Source of the DNA: an uncultured Candidatus Melainabacteria bacterium
GTDB taxonomy: Bacteria; Cyanobacteriota; Vampirovibrionia; Gastranaerophilales; Gastranaerophilaceae
Length of the DNA: 64,000 bases
Direction of reading: 5' to 3'
Assembly (NCBI GenBank): GCA_949841365.1
Contig: CATKZI010000003.1
Span: 124,001-188,000 of the forward strand
The translations under genes and the position numbers were made by a program. The notes under the pieces are model-generated. The model searched no databases. It was not told the origin of the DNA and worked only from the letters and a program-made list of their open reading frames with translations. Numbering within the stretch: the stretch's first letter is position 1; every line of letters begins with the position of its first letter. Positions 1-9,308 of this stretch are shown piece after piece.

Positions 1-1353
1 AAACAATTACCTGTAAATTTATACCAAATTCAATCTAAATTCCGTGACGAAATCAGACCGCGCTACGGTCTTTTAAGAGGACGCGAATTTATTATGAAAG
101 ACGCATACAGTTTTGATGTTGATGAAGCAGGTTTGGATAAAGAATATGAAAATATGGCGCAGGCTTACAAAAGAATCTTTGAAAGATGCGGACTTGATAC
201 AAAAATGGTTCAATCAGATTCTGGTGCTATCGGCGGAAGCGTTTCGCACGAATTTATGGTAATCACTGATACTGATGCGGGCGAAAATGACGTATTCTAC
301 TGCAACGATTGCGACTATTCAGCAAACTCAAACCATGCTGTATCAAACCTTCCTGAAGCTGTAGTTGACGGTAAAGATTACTTTAAAGAAACAAAAGTCA
401 TCGACACACCGAATACTCATTCAATCGAAGAATTAAGCGAATTTTTAAATATTCCGTCAACATTAATTCTAAAATCACTTGTTTACATAATAGATAAAAA
501 ACCTGTTATTGCATTAATCAGAGCTGACAAAGCCGTTGAAGAAACAAAATTAATGAACGCAGTCGGCGGAATTGATATTAGAATTGCATCATCTGCAGAA
601 ATTGCCGAACTTATGGCAAAACATGGCTTTGATGCAGTTCCGGGCTTTATCGGACCAATGAAAGGCGTTAAAATTATTGCAGACAACACCGTAAAAGACA
701 TGAAAAACTTTGTTGTCGGCATTAATCAAATAGATAAACACCTTGTTGGCGCAAATCTTTCTGACTTAGGTGTTGAATTGAATTATACGGATATTCGTCT
801 TGTAGAACGCGGAGAATATTGCCCTCAGTGCGGAAAACCTCTACAGGTTACAAAAGGTATTGAAGTCGGCAACATTTTCAAACTCGGCACTAAGTATTCA
901 AAACCTATGAATGCTGTTTACACAGATATTAACGGAAAAACTCACCCGTACGTTATGGGTTGTTACGGAATCGGTATCTCAAGAACCGCAGCTGCGGCAG
1001 TTGAAGCCCACTATGACGAACACGGTATTAAATGGCCGATTGCAATTGCACCGTATCATGTTATAATCGTTCCTGTTAATATTAAAGATGAACTTCAAAT
1101 GAAAGTTGCAAATGAAATGTATGACGCATTAAAATCAGCAGGAATTGAAGTTGTTCTTGACGACAGAGATGAACGCGCAGGTGTAAAATTCAAAGATGCT
1201 GATTTGATAGGTTTCCCATACAGAGTAACAGTCGGGAAAACTATTAATGAAGGTTTTGTGGAATTTAAAGTCCGTGAAACCGATGAACAGGAAAAATACA
1301 CTCCTGAAGAAGCTACAGAAAAACTTATTAATAATATCAAAGCGGTTTTATAA
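1..1353 (+). CDS. proS: Prolyl-tRNA synthetase, 5'-truncated by window edge
   Basis: Charges tRNA-Pro in the cytoplasm. The reading frame is open from base 1, so the gene begins before the window and 450 C-terminal residues are visible. The early part (LRGREFIMKDAYSFDVDE) is class II motif 2. It is followed by a YbaK-type editing insertion (about residues 115-265, with GIDIRIASSAEIAELMAKHG), as in bacterial-type ProS. Then come the motif 3 region VMGCYGIGISR (about 317-327) and an anticodon-binding domain ending DERAGVKFKDADLIGFPYR. Product certain; only the start is missing. A strong hairpin overlaps the stop codon. Confidence 0.97.
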   Translation, partial: KQLPVNLYQIQSKFRDEIRPRYGLLRGREFIMKDAYSFDVDEAGLDKEYENMAQAYKRIFERCGLDTKMVQSDSGAIGGSVSHEFMVITDTDAGENDVFYCNDCDYSANSNHAVSNLPEAVVDGKDYFKETKVIDTPNTHSIEELSEFLNIPSTLILKSLVYIIDKKPVIALIRADKAVEETKLMNAVGGIDIRIASSAEIAELMAKHGFDAVPGFIGPMKGVKIIADNTVKDMKNFVVGINQIDKHLVGANLSDLGVELNYTDIRLVERGEYCPQCGKPLQVTKGIEVGNIFKLGTKYSKPMNAVYTDINGKTHPYVMGCYGIGISRTAAAAVEAHYDEHGIKWPIAIAPYHVIIVPVNIKDELQMKVANEMYDALKSAGIEVVLDDRDERAGVKFKDADLIGFPYRVTVGKTINEGFVEFKVRETDEQEKYTPEEATEKLINNIKAVL

Positions 1354-1366
1354 AAACCGCTTTTTT
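1341..1366 (+). terminator. Intrinsic terminator of proS
   Basis: Perfect 9-bp stem AGCGGTTTT / AAAACCGCT with a 3-nt loop, followed by a run of six T. The left arm lies inside the last proS codons and the stop codon is in the loop region. Confidence 0.85.
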
Positions 1367-1368
1367 AC

Positions 1369-1395
1369 GCAAAAAATATTTTCAGGAGTTTTATA
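1369..1395 (+). promoter_or_regulatory. Shared effector-type promoter box, copy 1
   Basis: GCAAAAAATATTTTCAGGAG followed by T and a -10-like TTTATA (1390-1395), 6 nt before the ATG at 1402. The G of the box lies 21 nt before the hexamer, as in the five other copies (18206-18232, 27956-27982, 51968-51994, 57947-57973, 59603-59629). It starts just after the proS terminator, so the downstream gene is probably transcribed on its own. AGGAG inside the box could double as a weak Shine-Dalgarno at 13 nt spacing. Confidence 0.6.
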
Positions 1396-1401
1396 CACAA
1401 T

Positions 1402-2118
1402 ATGCGACCAATTACCCTACATGAAATTATCCCCCTTCAAAGACCGATACAGCATTTTTCAGACTGCTATCTTATATCATCAGTCAGTGCACTTGCAAGA
1501 AGTAAAGATGGTCAAAAAATCTTAAGCCAAAATATTTCCCGCCGCGGAGATGGATTTAGAATAAGATTTCAAAATGTTGATGAGCACAGACTTGAATATT
1601 TAGTCACACAAGAAGACATTCAAAGACTTATTCCGCTAGACAAATATTACAACGAAGCCATTATAACATGTCCGCAAAACCCCATAATAAAAGCAATAGA
1701 AGTTGCCATGAACAAGTTATTAAAAGAACATCCGGATAAAAAACCTTTTGTAAGCAGACTTGCAAGATGTCACGAAAAATTTGAATATAATAAACCATCA
1801 AACTTTTTAGAAATATTCACCGGACAAAAACCGATTATTCTGAATGAAGGCGGGCTGAGAATGAGCTTAACTCACGATAAAGATAAAGCTATAGAACTGC
1901 TTGAAAGAATTGACAAAGCAGACGATTTTGCATTTATTGCAGGAACAGGCTTAAAAGATCAAAAAGGGTTTGCAAAAGTTCATTGTTTTGCAATAGAAGG
2001 TGTTAATACCGAAAATCAATATTTACAGGTTTATGAATCACGTAACCGCGAAAGCATTGAAGTTCCGTTTGAGAAAGCAATAAAAATATTCAAATTCCTG
2101 ACGGGCTATCTGCGCTAA
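1402..2118 (+). CDS. Calpain-like (C2 family-type) cysteine protease homologue
   Basis: 238 residues, no signal peptide or membrane segment. QHFSDCYLISSVSALA (Cys22) resembles the calpain active-site helix QGxLGDCWLLAAxAxLA. KVHCFAIEGV (His194) and YESRNRESIEV (Asn215) resemble the later HAYSV and RNPWG blocks in the right order and spacing. Expected chemistry is peptide cleavage in the cytosol or, if exported, in a target cell; both location and activity are inferred. It stands alone behind its own promoter box (1369-1395) shared with other effector-like genes, and its stop overlaps the convergent GtrA gene by 4 bp. Overall similarity to calpains is weak. Confidence 0.55.
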   Translation: MRPITLHEIIPLQRPIQHFSDCYLISSVSALARSKDGQKILSQNISRRGDGFRIRFQNVDEHRLEYLVTQEDIQRLIPLDKYYNEAIITCPQNPIIKAIEVAMNKLLKEHPDKKPFVSRLARCHEKFEYNKPSNFLEIFTGQKPIILNEGGLRMSLTHDKDKAIELLERIDKADDFAFIAGTGLKDQKGFAKVHCFAIEGVNTENQYLQVYESRNRESIEVPFEKAIKIFKFLTGYLR

Positions 2119-2513
2119 CGCTTGAATGCAAAGTGCTTAAATAAAATATAAGTTATAACAGATGCCATTAATATTGAAAACAATTGTCCGACATAAACAT
2201 TTTTTGATATAAACCTGACTATAAATTCAAGAATAAGCGCATTACAAAGATAACTGATAACCCAGGTTGTACAGCATTTCAAATATTCAGCAATCCAATT
2301 TCCTTTTGTACAAAATACAAAAACTTTCTGATTTACAAACGAAAATACAGATGAAATAAGCCACTGCAAAGCAACACAAATTTGATAATGTTCCTGTCCT
2401 ATCAAAAAAACGGCAATTGCAAATATAATATACGAAAAAGAAGCATTAATTCCGCCTATCAGCAAGAACCTTATTTTATCGGGAATTTGACACCATTTGT
2501 TATATAATTCCAT
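2115..2513 (-). CDS. GtrA-like small membrane protein
   Basis: 132 residues with four predicted membrane helices, the GtrA arrangement: FLLIGGINASFSYIIFAIAV, CVALQWLISSVFSFVNQKVFVF, WVISYLCNALILEFIV, FSILMASVITYILFKHFAF. The Asn/Phe-rich junction SFVNQKVFVF and the basic end KHFAFKR are family hallmarks. GtrA proteins are linked to moving lipid-linked sugars across the membrane for cell-surface glycosylation. The start codon overlaps the stop of the upstream gatD gene (TAATG), implying translational coupling, although no functional link with GatD is obvious. Confidence 0.85.
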   Translation of the reverse strand: MELYNKWCQIPDKIRFLLIGGINASFSYIIFAIAVFLIGQEHYQICVALQWLISSVFSFVNQKVFVFCTKGNWIAEYLKCCTTWVISYLCNALILEFIVRFISKNVYVGQLFSILMASVITYILFKHFAFKR

Positions 2514-3232
2514 TAATAAGCCTTTCCGACAAGCGAATTATGAGTTTTTAATTCAATTTCATCATCGAGTTTAGTCAATTTAATCTTTTCACCGTAACGT
2601 TTTTCAAGTGCCAGTTCAATCAAATAATCTGCAAAATGCGGATTTTTAGGCAAAAGCGAACCATGCAGATATGTTCCAAACACATTTTTAAAACGACCGC
2701 CTTCAAATCCGTCAGTACCATTATTTCCGTTTCCGACAATAATTTTACCCAACGGTTTTGTTTCACCCTGAAGGTATGTCAACCCGCTGTGGTTTTCAAA
2801 TCCGACAAGAGTTTCAGGCTTTAAAAAATCAGTTTCAACTGTAACATTTCCGATAAATCTTTTTTTACCTGCAACGGTATAAGCATCCATTAAGCTGATA
2901 CCAAGAAGTTTGTCGCCCTCAAACGGTTGATAATAGTGACCGAAAAGTTGGTATCCCCCGCAAATTCCAAGAAACACAGCACCTCTGTCGCGTTCATCTG
3001 TTAAAAAGTCTTTATTTGAATAAAGTTCGGATGCGACTTCCTGCTGTTGTTTATCCTGACCACCGCCGATAAAATATAAATCATGCTCATCTATCTTATC
3101 ACCGATACCGATTTCATCATATTTAACGGAAATACCGCGCCACTCACAGCGTTTTTTGAGTGTAATAATATTTCCCATATCTCCATATAAATTCAAAAGT
3201 TTCGGATAAAGATGTGCTATTGAAATTTCCAT
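2513..3232 (-). CDS. gatD: GatD-type glutamine amidotransferase (lipid II isoglutaminyl synthase subunit)
   Basis: 239 residues of the CobB/CobQ-like class I amidotransferase fold. LYGDMGNIITLKKRC near the N-terminus, the nucleophile elbow GICGGYQLFG (Cys about residue 94) and the catalytic His in GTYLHGSLLPKNPHFAD are characteristic. In known systems GatD supplies ammonia to MurT, which amidates D-Glu of the peptidoglycan stem. No murT lies next to it here; the neighbours are gtrA (downstream) and divergent tatD. The ATG at 3232 has no Shine-Dalgarno but sits 7 nt after a perfect TATAAT, suggesting a leaderless mRNA. Confidence 0.85.
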   Translation of the reverse strand: MEISIAHLYPKLLNLYGDMGNIITLKKRCEWRGISVKYDEIGIGDKIDEHDLYFIGGGQDKQQQEVASELYSNKDFLTDERDRGAVFLGICGGYQLFGHYYQPFEGDKLLGISLMDAYTVAGKKRFIGNVTVETDFLKPETLVGFENHSGLTYLQGETKPLGKIIVGNGNNGTDGFEGGRFKNVFGTYLHGSLLPKNPHFADYLIELALEKRYGEKIKLTKLDDEIELKTHNSLVGKAY

Positions 3233-3270
3233 GATTAAAATTATAGCACAATCGTGATATAATTTTAACT
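3233..3270. promoter_or_regulatory. Divergent leaderless promoters for gatD (-) and tatD (+)
   Basis: The 38-bp gap holds two extended -10 elements pointing outward: TGC-TATAAT on the minus strand (3245-3240) and TGA-TATAAT on the plus strand (3258-3263). Each lies 7 nt before an ATG, so transcription should start at or next to the start codon. Neither gene has a Shine-Dalgarno. Confidence 0.75.
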
Positions 3271-4035
3271 ATGATAGACACACATTCACATATAAATATG
3301 ATTGAAGAAATTTCGCTTGACGAGGTTATAACAAATGCAACAGAAAGCGATGTTGAAAAAATAATTGTACCTTCAGCTTATCCGAAAGACATTGATGAAG
3401 TTATGACACTCATTGACAATTACGAAAATGTCTACGGAATGCTCGGAGTTCATCCGACAGAGGTTAAAGACTGGACAGATGATTTGATTGATAAGATAAA
3501 AGAATTTTCAAAGCACCCGAAAATCGTTGCAATTGGCGAAATCGGGCTTGACTATTACTGGGATAAAAGTTTTAATGACTTGCAAAAAGAAGTTTTTATA
3601 AAACAAATTAAACTTGCAAACGAGCTTAATCTGCCAATTTCTATCCACGACAGAGAGGCACACAAAGATACGTTTGATATTATAAAAAAATACAATAAAG
3701 GCTCAAAAATTGTTATGCACTGCTTTTCAGGAAGTGTCGAATTTGCGCGGGAATGTATTAAAGAAGGCTGGTATTTGGCATTAGGCGGGGTTGTAACTTT
3801 TAAAAACGCAATAAAAATGAAAGAAGTAGCGGTTGATATTCCACTTGACAGACTTTTGCTTGAAACAGATGCACCGTATTTAACTCCCGTACCATTCAGA
3901 GGGAAAGAAAACCAACCCGCGTATACGAAATTTGTTGCAGAAGAAATTGCAAAACTTCGCGGGATTTCTGTTGAGGAAGTGGATAGAATTACAACCCAAA
4001 ATGCAAATGAGGTATTCTATGAAAGAAAGGCTTGA
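3271..4035 (+). CDS. TatD family metal-dependent hydrolase (YcfH-like)
   Basis: 254 residues, full length for the family. The metal ligands are all present: DTHSHI (residues 3-8), GEIGLDYYW (about 90), SIHDREAH (about 125), HCFSG (about 150) and LETDAPYL (about 199). Family members are cytosolic TIM-barrel hydrolases, some shown to act as 3'-5' DNases or D-aminoacyl-tRNA deacylases; the true substrate here cannot be told. It reads into tlyA with a 17-bp overlap. Confidence 0.92.
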   Translation: MIDTHSHINMIEEISLDEVITNATESDVEKIIVPSAYPKDIDEVMTLIDNYENVYGMLGVHPTEVKDWTDDLIDKIKEFSKHPKIVAIGEIGLDYYWDKSFNDLQKEVFIKQIKLANELNLPISIHDREAHKDTFDIIKKYNKGSKIVMHCFSGSVEFARECIKEGWYLALGGVVTFKNAIKMKEVAVDIPLDRLLLETDAPYLTPVPFRGKENQPAYTKFVAEEIAKLRGISVEEVDRITTQNANEVFYERKA

Positions 4036-4822
4036 TAAATACCTGACGGATTTAGGCTATTTTGAAACAAAAAGCAAGGCATCTGCGGCAATTTTAGCAG
4101 GGCATGTCAAAATTAATGACGAATATATTACAAAAGCAGGTTTTCAGATTAACCCGAATAAAGAATACGATATTGTCGTTAAATCAATGCCGTATGTGTC
4201 GCGTGGCGGTTTTAAATTAAAAAAAGCACTTGATGCATTTAATTTTTCTCCTTCAGGCAGAATTTGTTTTGATGCAGGAGCATCAACCGGCGGATTTACA
4301 GACTGTCTGTTACAAAACGGGGCAAAATTTGTTTATGCGGTTGATGTCGGCTACGGTCAACTTGATTGGAAAATCCGTTCAGATGAGCGCGTAAAAACAA
4401 TTGAGCGCACAAACCTTAAAATATGTTCATTTGATGAGATTTACGCTGAGGGAGAAACTGTTGCAGACCTGCTTGTAAGCGATTTATCATTTATTTCATT
4501 AACAAAAGTTTTGCCAAATTTAAAAACACTTTTAAAACCCGAATTTCATGAAATGATTTGTCTTATAAAACCTCAATTTGAAGCAGGCAAAGAAAAAGTT
4601 GAAAAAGGCGGAGTTGTCCGCGACAAAAAGGTTCATGCAGAAGTTATTGAAAATGTAATTAATTGCGCCAAAGACTTAGGCTACAAAATCAACGGACTTA
4701 CTTTTTCCTCAATAAAAGGTCCGTCAGGCAACATTGAATACCTCGTATGGCTTTCAACAGAAAATGAAACAACTTACGACATTAAACCAATTGTCGAAGA
4801 AGCTTTTTCAACTCTTAGTTAG
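4019..4822 (+). CDS. tlyA: TlyA family rRNA 2'-O-methyltransferase
   Basis: 267 residues. An N-terminal S4 RNA-binding domain (MKERLDKYLTDLGYFETKSK, about 1-60) is joined to an FtsJ-type SAM methyltransferase domain (DAGASTGGFTDCLLQNGA motif I near residue 87, then VSDLSFISL and CLIKPQFEAGKE). TlyA methylates 2'-OH of cytidines in 16S and/or 23S rRNA. The ATG at 4019 begins exactly at the S4 domain; an upstream in-frame start inside tatD would add unrelated residues. Its end overlaps the convergent exported-protein gene by 15 bp. Confidence 0.92.
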   Translation: MKERLDKYLTDLGYFETKSKASAAILAGHVKINDEYITKAGFQINPNKEYDIVVKSMPYVSRGGFKLKKALDAFNFSPSGRICFDAGASTGGFTDCLLQNGAKFVYAVDVGYGQLDWKIRSDERVKTIERTNLKICSFDEIYAEGETVADLLVSDLSFISLTKVLPNLKTLLKPEFHEMICLIKPQFEAGKEKVEKGGVVRDKKVHAEVIENVINCAKDLGYKINGLTFSSIKGPSGNIEYLVWLSTENETTYDIKPIVEEAFSTLS

Positions 4823-5221
4823 AGTAACAAGCGGTGTTGCTCCGTTCAAATCAATGTATCTGAAAAAGTTTAAAACAATTCCCGGTGCAAAAAAGTAATT
4901 GTTGTTAGTCGGAGTAATTTTTAGCATTGTTTTGGTATTATCAATTTTGACAACACTTGCAAGATACTGTTTTCCGACTGCCGTAAATAAAATATAACCC
5001 GTTTTTGATTGAATTTCATCAACCGTAAATTTATTTTCTTTAGCGGAAGCAATCGCCATATAGAAAAGTTTTTCCGCAGGCATAACATAAGTTCTTGTGC
5101 ATAATTTAAAATCAACATTTTGAGGAGTAACAAGCGCCGCCACAGACGGTTGTTCCTCAGCCATAACACACGGCACACACAAGATTAACATCAAAAATAA
5201 AACAACTAGATTTCTTTCCAT
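4808..5221 (-). CDS. Small exported protein of unknown function
   Basis: 137 residues beginning with a Sec signal peptide (MERNLVVLFLMLILCVPCVMA, cleavage probably after VMA near residue 21). No cysteine sits at a lipobox +1 position, so a soluble periplasmic protein is more likely than a lipoprotein. The mature part has an alternating hydrophobic pattern (GYILFTAVGKQYLASVVKID, TMLKITPTNNNYFFAPGIV) consistent with a small beta-sandwich. Its start overlaps the 3' end of polA by 16 bp, so it is probably co-transcribed with polA, yet nothing links the functions. Confidence 0.7.
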   Translation of the reverse strand: MERNLVVLFLMLILCVPCVMAEEQPSVAALVTPQNVDFKLCTRTYVMPAEKLFYMAIASAKENKFTVDEIQSKTGYILFTAVGKQYLASVVKIDNTKTMLKITPTNNNYFFAPGIVLNFFRYIDLNGATPLVTLTKS

Positions 5222-7953
5222 GACTCACCTGCATTAATATCTACCACCAAAGGCACAGACAAAGGCTGTCCCAGCTCCATTGCCTCTTTAACAAATTCTT
5301 TAACCTGTTCCAATTCAGGCTTATAAACTTCCACAACAAGTTCATCGTGAACCTGCATAATCATTTTAGACTTAAGATTATTTTCTTTTAAATTTTTAGC
5401 AAATTCAATCATAGCCATTTTCATCAAATCCGCAGCAGTTCCTTGCATTGGCTGATTTATCGCCGCTCGCTTACCAAACTCTCTAATCATTGCGTTAGAA
5501 CTTGAAAGTTCAGCCTCTAAATATCTTTTACGTCCAAAAATAGTTTCGACAAAACCTTTTTCCTGAACCATTTGAACAGTACCCTCCATATAGGCTTTAA
5601 CCCTAGGGTAAGTCGCAAAATACTTATTTATAAAATCCTCGGCTTCAGCATTTGAAATTCCAAGAGCTTTAGCCAACCCATACTTGCTTTGACCGTAAAT
5701 AATACCGAAATTTACAGCCTTTGCCTTATAACGCATATCTTTTGTGACATTTTCAATACTTACGTCAAAAACTTTTGATGCTGTAAGCGTATGAACATCA
5801 ATACCGTTATTAAAAGCTTCCATCAAATGTTTATCCTGCGAAATGTGAGCCAGAAGCCTTAATTCAATCTGAGAATAATCCGCAGATAAAATCATGCCGT
5901 TTTCTCTATCCTGTGCCACAAATGCATTTCTGATTTTATTTCCCTGTTCCGTTCTTATCGGAATATTTTGCAAATTCGGATTAGTAGATGATAAACGTCC
6001 TGTTACTGTAACAGCTTGATTATAAGTTGTATGAATTCTGTTATCTTTCGGGTCTATCAAAGCGGGTAAAGCTTCCGTATATGTAGATTTAAGCTTCGCA
6101 TATTTTCTGTAATCCAAAATTAACTCTGCAATTTCATAATCTTGCGCCAATTCTTCTAAAACTGCAGCATTAGTCGAATAACTGGATTTACCGCGTTTTT
6201 TCTTAGCCTTTAAGCCCATTTTTTCAAACAAAACTTCGCCAACCTGACGCGGAGAATTAATATTGAAAGAACACCCTGCCAACTCAAATATCTTACCTTC
6301 AATTTTTCTCAATTCCTCATCCATCATTGCAGTCAAAGAAATTAAATAATTTTTATCAATCGCAACCCCGTTATGTTCCATATCAGCAAGTACAAATGCT
6401 AACGGGACTTCAACATCATTTACAAGTTTTAATTCCGCCTCATCAAGATTATTTTTCCAAAATTTCGTAAGTTCAAATATTGAATAAACTTCATCACAGG
6501 CATTGGTTAATACTTTTTCACATGGAGCATCAGAAAACTTCAAAGGATTTTTCTTATCAAAATGTCCGTACGGCTCAATAGCATGTCCAAGATGTTCTAA
6601 AGCTTGAATATCAAGTTCATGATTTCGTCCTGCATCTTTTACGTAACTTGCAAGCATCACATCAAATGTAATACCTTTTGCATAAATACTATTATTTCTT
6701 AGAATATTATACTGATTTTTAGCATCAAATACCGTTTTACTTATCTTTTCAGCTTCAAATATCGGCTTCAAGGCATACAAAACTTCATCTTTCGCTAACT
6801 GATTTTCAATATTTGAATGATTAACAGGAATATAAAAACTCATTTTGTCATAAGCAAACGCAACCCCTGCAATACTCTGCCCATCGGCAAAAACCTTAAA
6901 GGCAAATTCTGACTGCTTTTTCAGATTTCCGATAAAATTTTCAAAATCAATACTGTCAACAATCAGCTTGTTATTGCATTCAAATACCGCATCTTTATTA
7001 ACTTCTGCAAAAAATCCAAGCTGCTGGGGGCTTTCCACTTGAGTTACAACTCTTTCAACTTTATCAAAAGAATACAAAATATCATTAATGTTTTTGATAA
7101 AAGTGTAAAACTGCATTTTTTTCAAATACTCAGTAACACAAGAAACATCAGGTAATTCAACTTTTGTCTTATCAAAATCAAAATCAACATCTAAATCTCT
7201 GACAATAGTTGCAAGATATTGACTCATTTTTGCCTGTTCCCTGCCGTCACAAATTCTTTGTTTTACAGCTTTTTCAGGAATATTTTCACAATCCTCAAGA
7301 ATTGCATCAAGCGTTCCGTAGCGTGCCAAAAGCTTCTGAGCAGTTTTTTCACCTATTCCCTTAACTCCAGGAATACAATCAGAAACATCTCCGCGCAAAC
7401 CTTTATAGTCAATTACCTGATTTGGATAAACACCGAGTTTTTCATAAATTCTATCCCAGTTATATTCAATCAACTCTCCCTTAGTCGGTAAAATAACTTT
7501 TACACATCCGTCTTTATCAACAAGCTGAAAAGCATCCTGATCACCTGTCAAAATCAAAACTTTATGCCCGAGCTCACATGCCTCACGAGAGATTGTTCCG
7601 ATAACATCATCGGCTTCATATCCCTCTTTTGTATAAATAGGAATATTAAAAGCCTTTAATCCCTCATAAATAAGTCCCATTTGTTCTCGCATAGGATCAG
7701 GCATCGCAGAACGATTAGATTTATATTCCGTATAAGTTTCCGTACGAAATGTTTTATGACTTACGTCAAAAGCAACGGCAATTGCATCAGCCTTTAGTTC
7801 TTTATTTTTCAATAAATCAAAAATCGCTTTAAAAAATCCATACACAGCCCAAGTCGGAACACCGTCAGATGTTCTCATATTGGTTCTTTCCAATGCATAA
7901 TACTGGCGAAAAGCCAATGCGTGCCCGTCAATTAAAATTAAAGTTTTTCCCAT
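5206..7953 (-). CDS. polA: DNA polymerase I with degenerate 3'-5' exonuclease domain
   Basis: 915 residues. The 5' nuclease domain (about 1-290) carries EGYEADDVIGT and GDVSDCIPGVKGIGEKTA. The polymerase domain (about 500-915) carries motif A ADYSQIELRLLAHIS, motif B YKAKAVNFGIIYG and motif C MQVHDELVVE. The middle domain keeps its length but, where the proofreading family has a D-x-E metal site, this protein reads FAFKVFADGQ, so proofreading is probably lost, as in Taq and Bacillus Pol I. Start chosen at ATG 7953 (MGKTLILIDGHALA) with GGGAA about 7 nt upstream; a GTG two codons earlier lacks spacing for a ribosome site. Confidence 0.95.
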   Translation of the reverse strand: MGKTLILIDGHALAFRQYYALERTNMRTSDGVPTWAVYGFFKAIFDLLKNKELKADAIAVAFDVSHKTFRTETYTEYKSNRSAMPDPMREQMGLIYEGLKAFNIPIYTKEGYEADDVIGTISREACELGHKVLILTGDQDAFQLVDKDGCVKVILPTKGELIEYNWDRIYEKLGVYPNQVIDYKGLRGDVSDCIPGVKGIGEKTAQKLLARYGTLDAILEDCENIPEKAVKQRICDGREQAKMSQYLATIVRDLDVDFDFDKTKVELPDVSCVTEYLKKMQFYTFIKNINDILYSFDKVERVVTQVESPQQLGFFAEVNKDAVFECNNKLIVDSIDFENFIGNLKKQSEFAFKVFADGQSIAGVAFAYDKMSFYIPVNHSNIENQLAKDEVLYALKPIFEAEKISKTVFDAKNQYNILRNNSIYAKGITFDVMLASYVKDAGRNHELDIQALEHLGHAIEPYGHFDKKNPLKFSDAPCEKVLTNACDEVYSIFELTKFWKNNLDEAELKLVNDVEVPLAFVLADMEHNGVAIDKNYLISLTAMMDEELRKIEGKIFELAGCSFNINSPRQVGEVLFEKMGLKAKKKRGKSSYSTNAAVLEELAQDYEIAELILDYRKYAKLKSTYTEALPALIDPKDNRIHTTYNQAVTVTGRLSSTNPNLQNIPIRTEQGNKIRNAFVAQDRENGMILSADYSQIELRLLAHISQDKHLMEAFNNGIDVHTLTASKVFDVSIENVTKDMRYKAKAVNFGIIYGQSKYGLAKALGISNAEAEDFINKYFATYPRVKAYMEGTVQMVQEKGFVETIFGRKRYLEAELSSSNAMIREFGKRAAINQPMQGTAADLMKMAMIEFAKNLKENNLKSKMIMQVHDELVVEVYKPELEQVKEFVKEAMELGQPLSVPLVVDINAGESWKEI

Positions 7954-7968
7954 AAACACATTTCCCGT

Positions 7969-7994
7969 AAAAACTCCCCGATATGGGGAGTTTT
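7969..7994 (-). terminator. Intrinsic terminator after clpX
   Basis: Stem AAAACTCCCC / GGGGAGTTTT with a 5-nt loop and a T-run on the minus strand, immediately after the clpX stop. It lies only about 16 nt before the polA ATG, so any polA mRNA that reads through would carry this hairpin next to its ribosome site. Confidence 0.8.
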
Positions 7995-7995
7995 C

Positions 7996-9297
7996 CTAAG
8001 CTGTAATACCTTTATCTTTTGGTGTCGGAAGTTGTACAACTTCAGCATTTTTACGATTTTTAACCATATCTGCCGTGACGACAAATTTGTCAATATCACC
8101 TTTTGTCGGCACATCATACATTACATCAAGCATGATTTCCTCAACAATTGAACGCAATGCTCTTGCACCGGTTTTGCGCTTAATAGCTTCCTGCGCAATC
8201 AAGTCAATTGCTTCAGGTTCAAATTCCAAATCAACACCATCCATTTTTAACAGACATTGATACTGTTTAACAACAGCGTTTTTAGGTTCTGTTAAAATCA
8301 TTTTCAATGTTTTTTCGTTTAACTGATCCAAAACTGCATAAACAGGAACACGCCCGATAAACTCAGGAATTAAACCGAATTTCAATAAATCTTCCGGTTG
8401 TAATTTTTTAAGCATTTTTGCAGCAGCTGCCTCTTTTTCAAGTTGAGTTAAAGGAGCTTTAGCACCAAAGCCGACAGAAGTACCAACATCTGCTCTGCGT
8501 TCAACAATTTTATCCAAACCTACAAACGCACCGCCTACAATAAACAGAATATTGCTTGTATCAATATCAATCATTTCCTGATGCGGGTGCTTGCGACCAC
8601 CCTGAGGCGGAACATGCGCAACCGTACCTTCAATCAACTTCAATAAAGCCTGTTGAACACCTTCACCCGAAACGTCACGGGTAATTGAAGTATTTTCAGA
8701 TTTTCTTGAAATTTTATCGATTTCATCGATATAAATAATACCGCGTTCAGCTTTTTTAGCATCAAATTCGGCGTTTTGGTATAATCTTAACAAGATATTT
8801 TCAACGTCATCACCGACATAACCGGCTTCAGTTAAAGTTGTAGCATCAGCCACAGCAAAAGGTACATCAAGCATTTTTGCCAGAGTTTGTGCCAACAAAG
8901 TTTTACCGGAGCCAGTAGGTCCTACAAGCAAAATGTTTGATTTTTGAATTTCTACAGTATTTTTCAAATCAGCAGTTTTGTTATGTTTCAAACGTTTATA
9001 GTGGTTGTAGACTGCAACAGAAAGTACCTTCTTGGCTTCATCCTGCCCTACAATATATTCATCAAGGTAAGCCTTGATTTCATGAGGTTTCGGAATAGCT
9101 TTTTCTTCTTGCGCTACTTCACCTTCTTCGCCTTCTTTTTCTTTATTTTCGAAGAATTCTTCGTCTAATATTTGATTACAAAGATCAACACATTCATCGC
9201 AAATATAAACCTCAGGACCTGCAATAAGTTTCTTAACCTGATCCTGTGATTTACCGCAAAATGAACATTTTAATCTGCTATCATCATGTTTTGCCAT
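7996..9297 (-). CDS. clpX: ATP-dependent Clp protease ATP-binding subunit ClpX
   Basis: 433 residues. N-terminal C4 zinc domain (CSFCGK and CDECVDLC, residues 11-40), an acidic linker (about 46-66), then the AAA+ core: Walker [13 protein letters not shown] (about 128), pore loop GYVGDDVE, Walker [11 protein letters not shown], and sensor 2 [11 protein letters not shown]. Unfolds tagged proteins and feeds them to ClpP. Start is supported by AGGGAA just upstream. It follows clpP by 11 bp, in the classical tig-clpP-clpX order, and ends at a strong terminator. Confidence 0.98.
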   Translation of the reverse strand: MAKHDDSRLKCSFCGKSQDQVKKLIAGPEVYICDECVDLCNQILDEEFFENKEKEGEEGEVAQEEKAIPKPHEIKAYLDEYIVGQDEAKKVLSVAVYNHYKRLKHNKTADLKNTVEIQKSNILLVGPTGSGKTLLAQTLAKMLDVPFAVADATTLTEAGYVGDDVENILLRLYQNAEFDAKKAERGIIYIDEIDKISRKSENTSITRDVSGEGVQQALLKLIEGTVAHVPPQGGRKHPHQEMIDIDTSNILFIVGGAFVGLDKIVERRADVGTSVGFGAKAPLTQLEKEAAAAKMLKKLQPEDLLKFGLIPEFIGRVPVYAVLDQLNEKTLKMILTEPKNAVVKQYQCLLKMDGVDLEFEPEAIDLIAQEAIKRKTGARALRSIVEEIMLDVMYDVPTKGDIDKFVVTADMVKNRKNAEVVQLPTPKDKGITA

Positions 9298-9308
9298 TTT
9301 ATTCCCTG

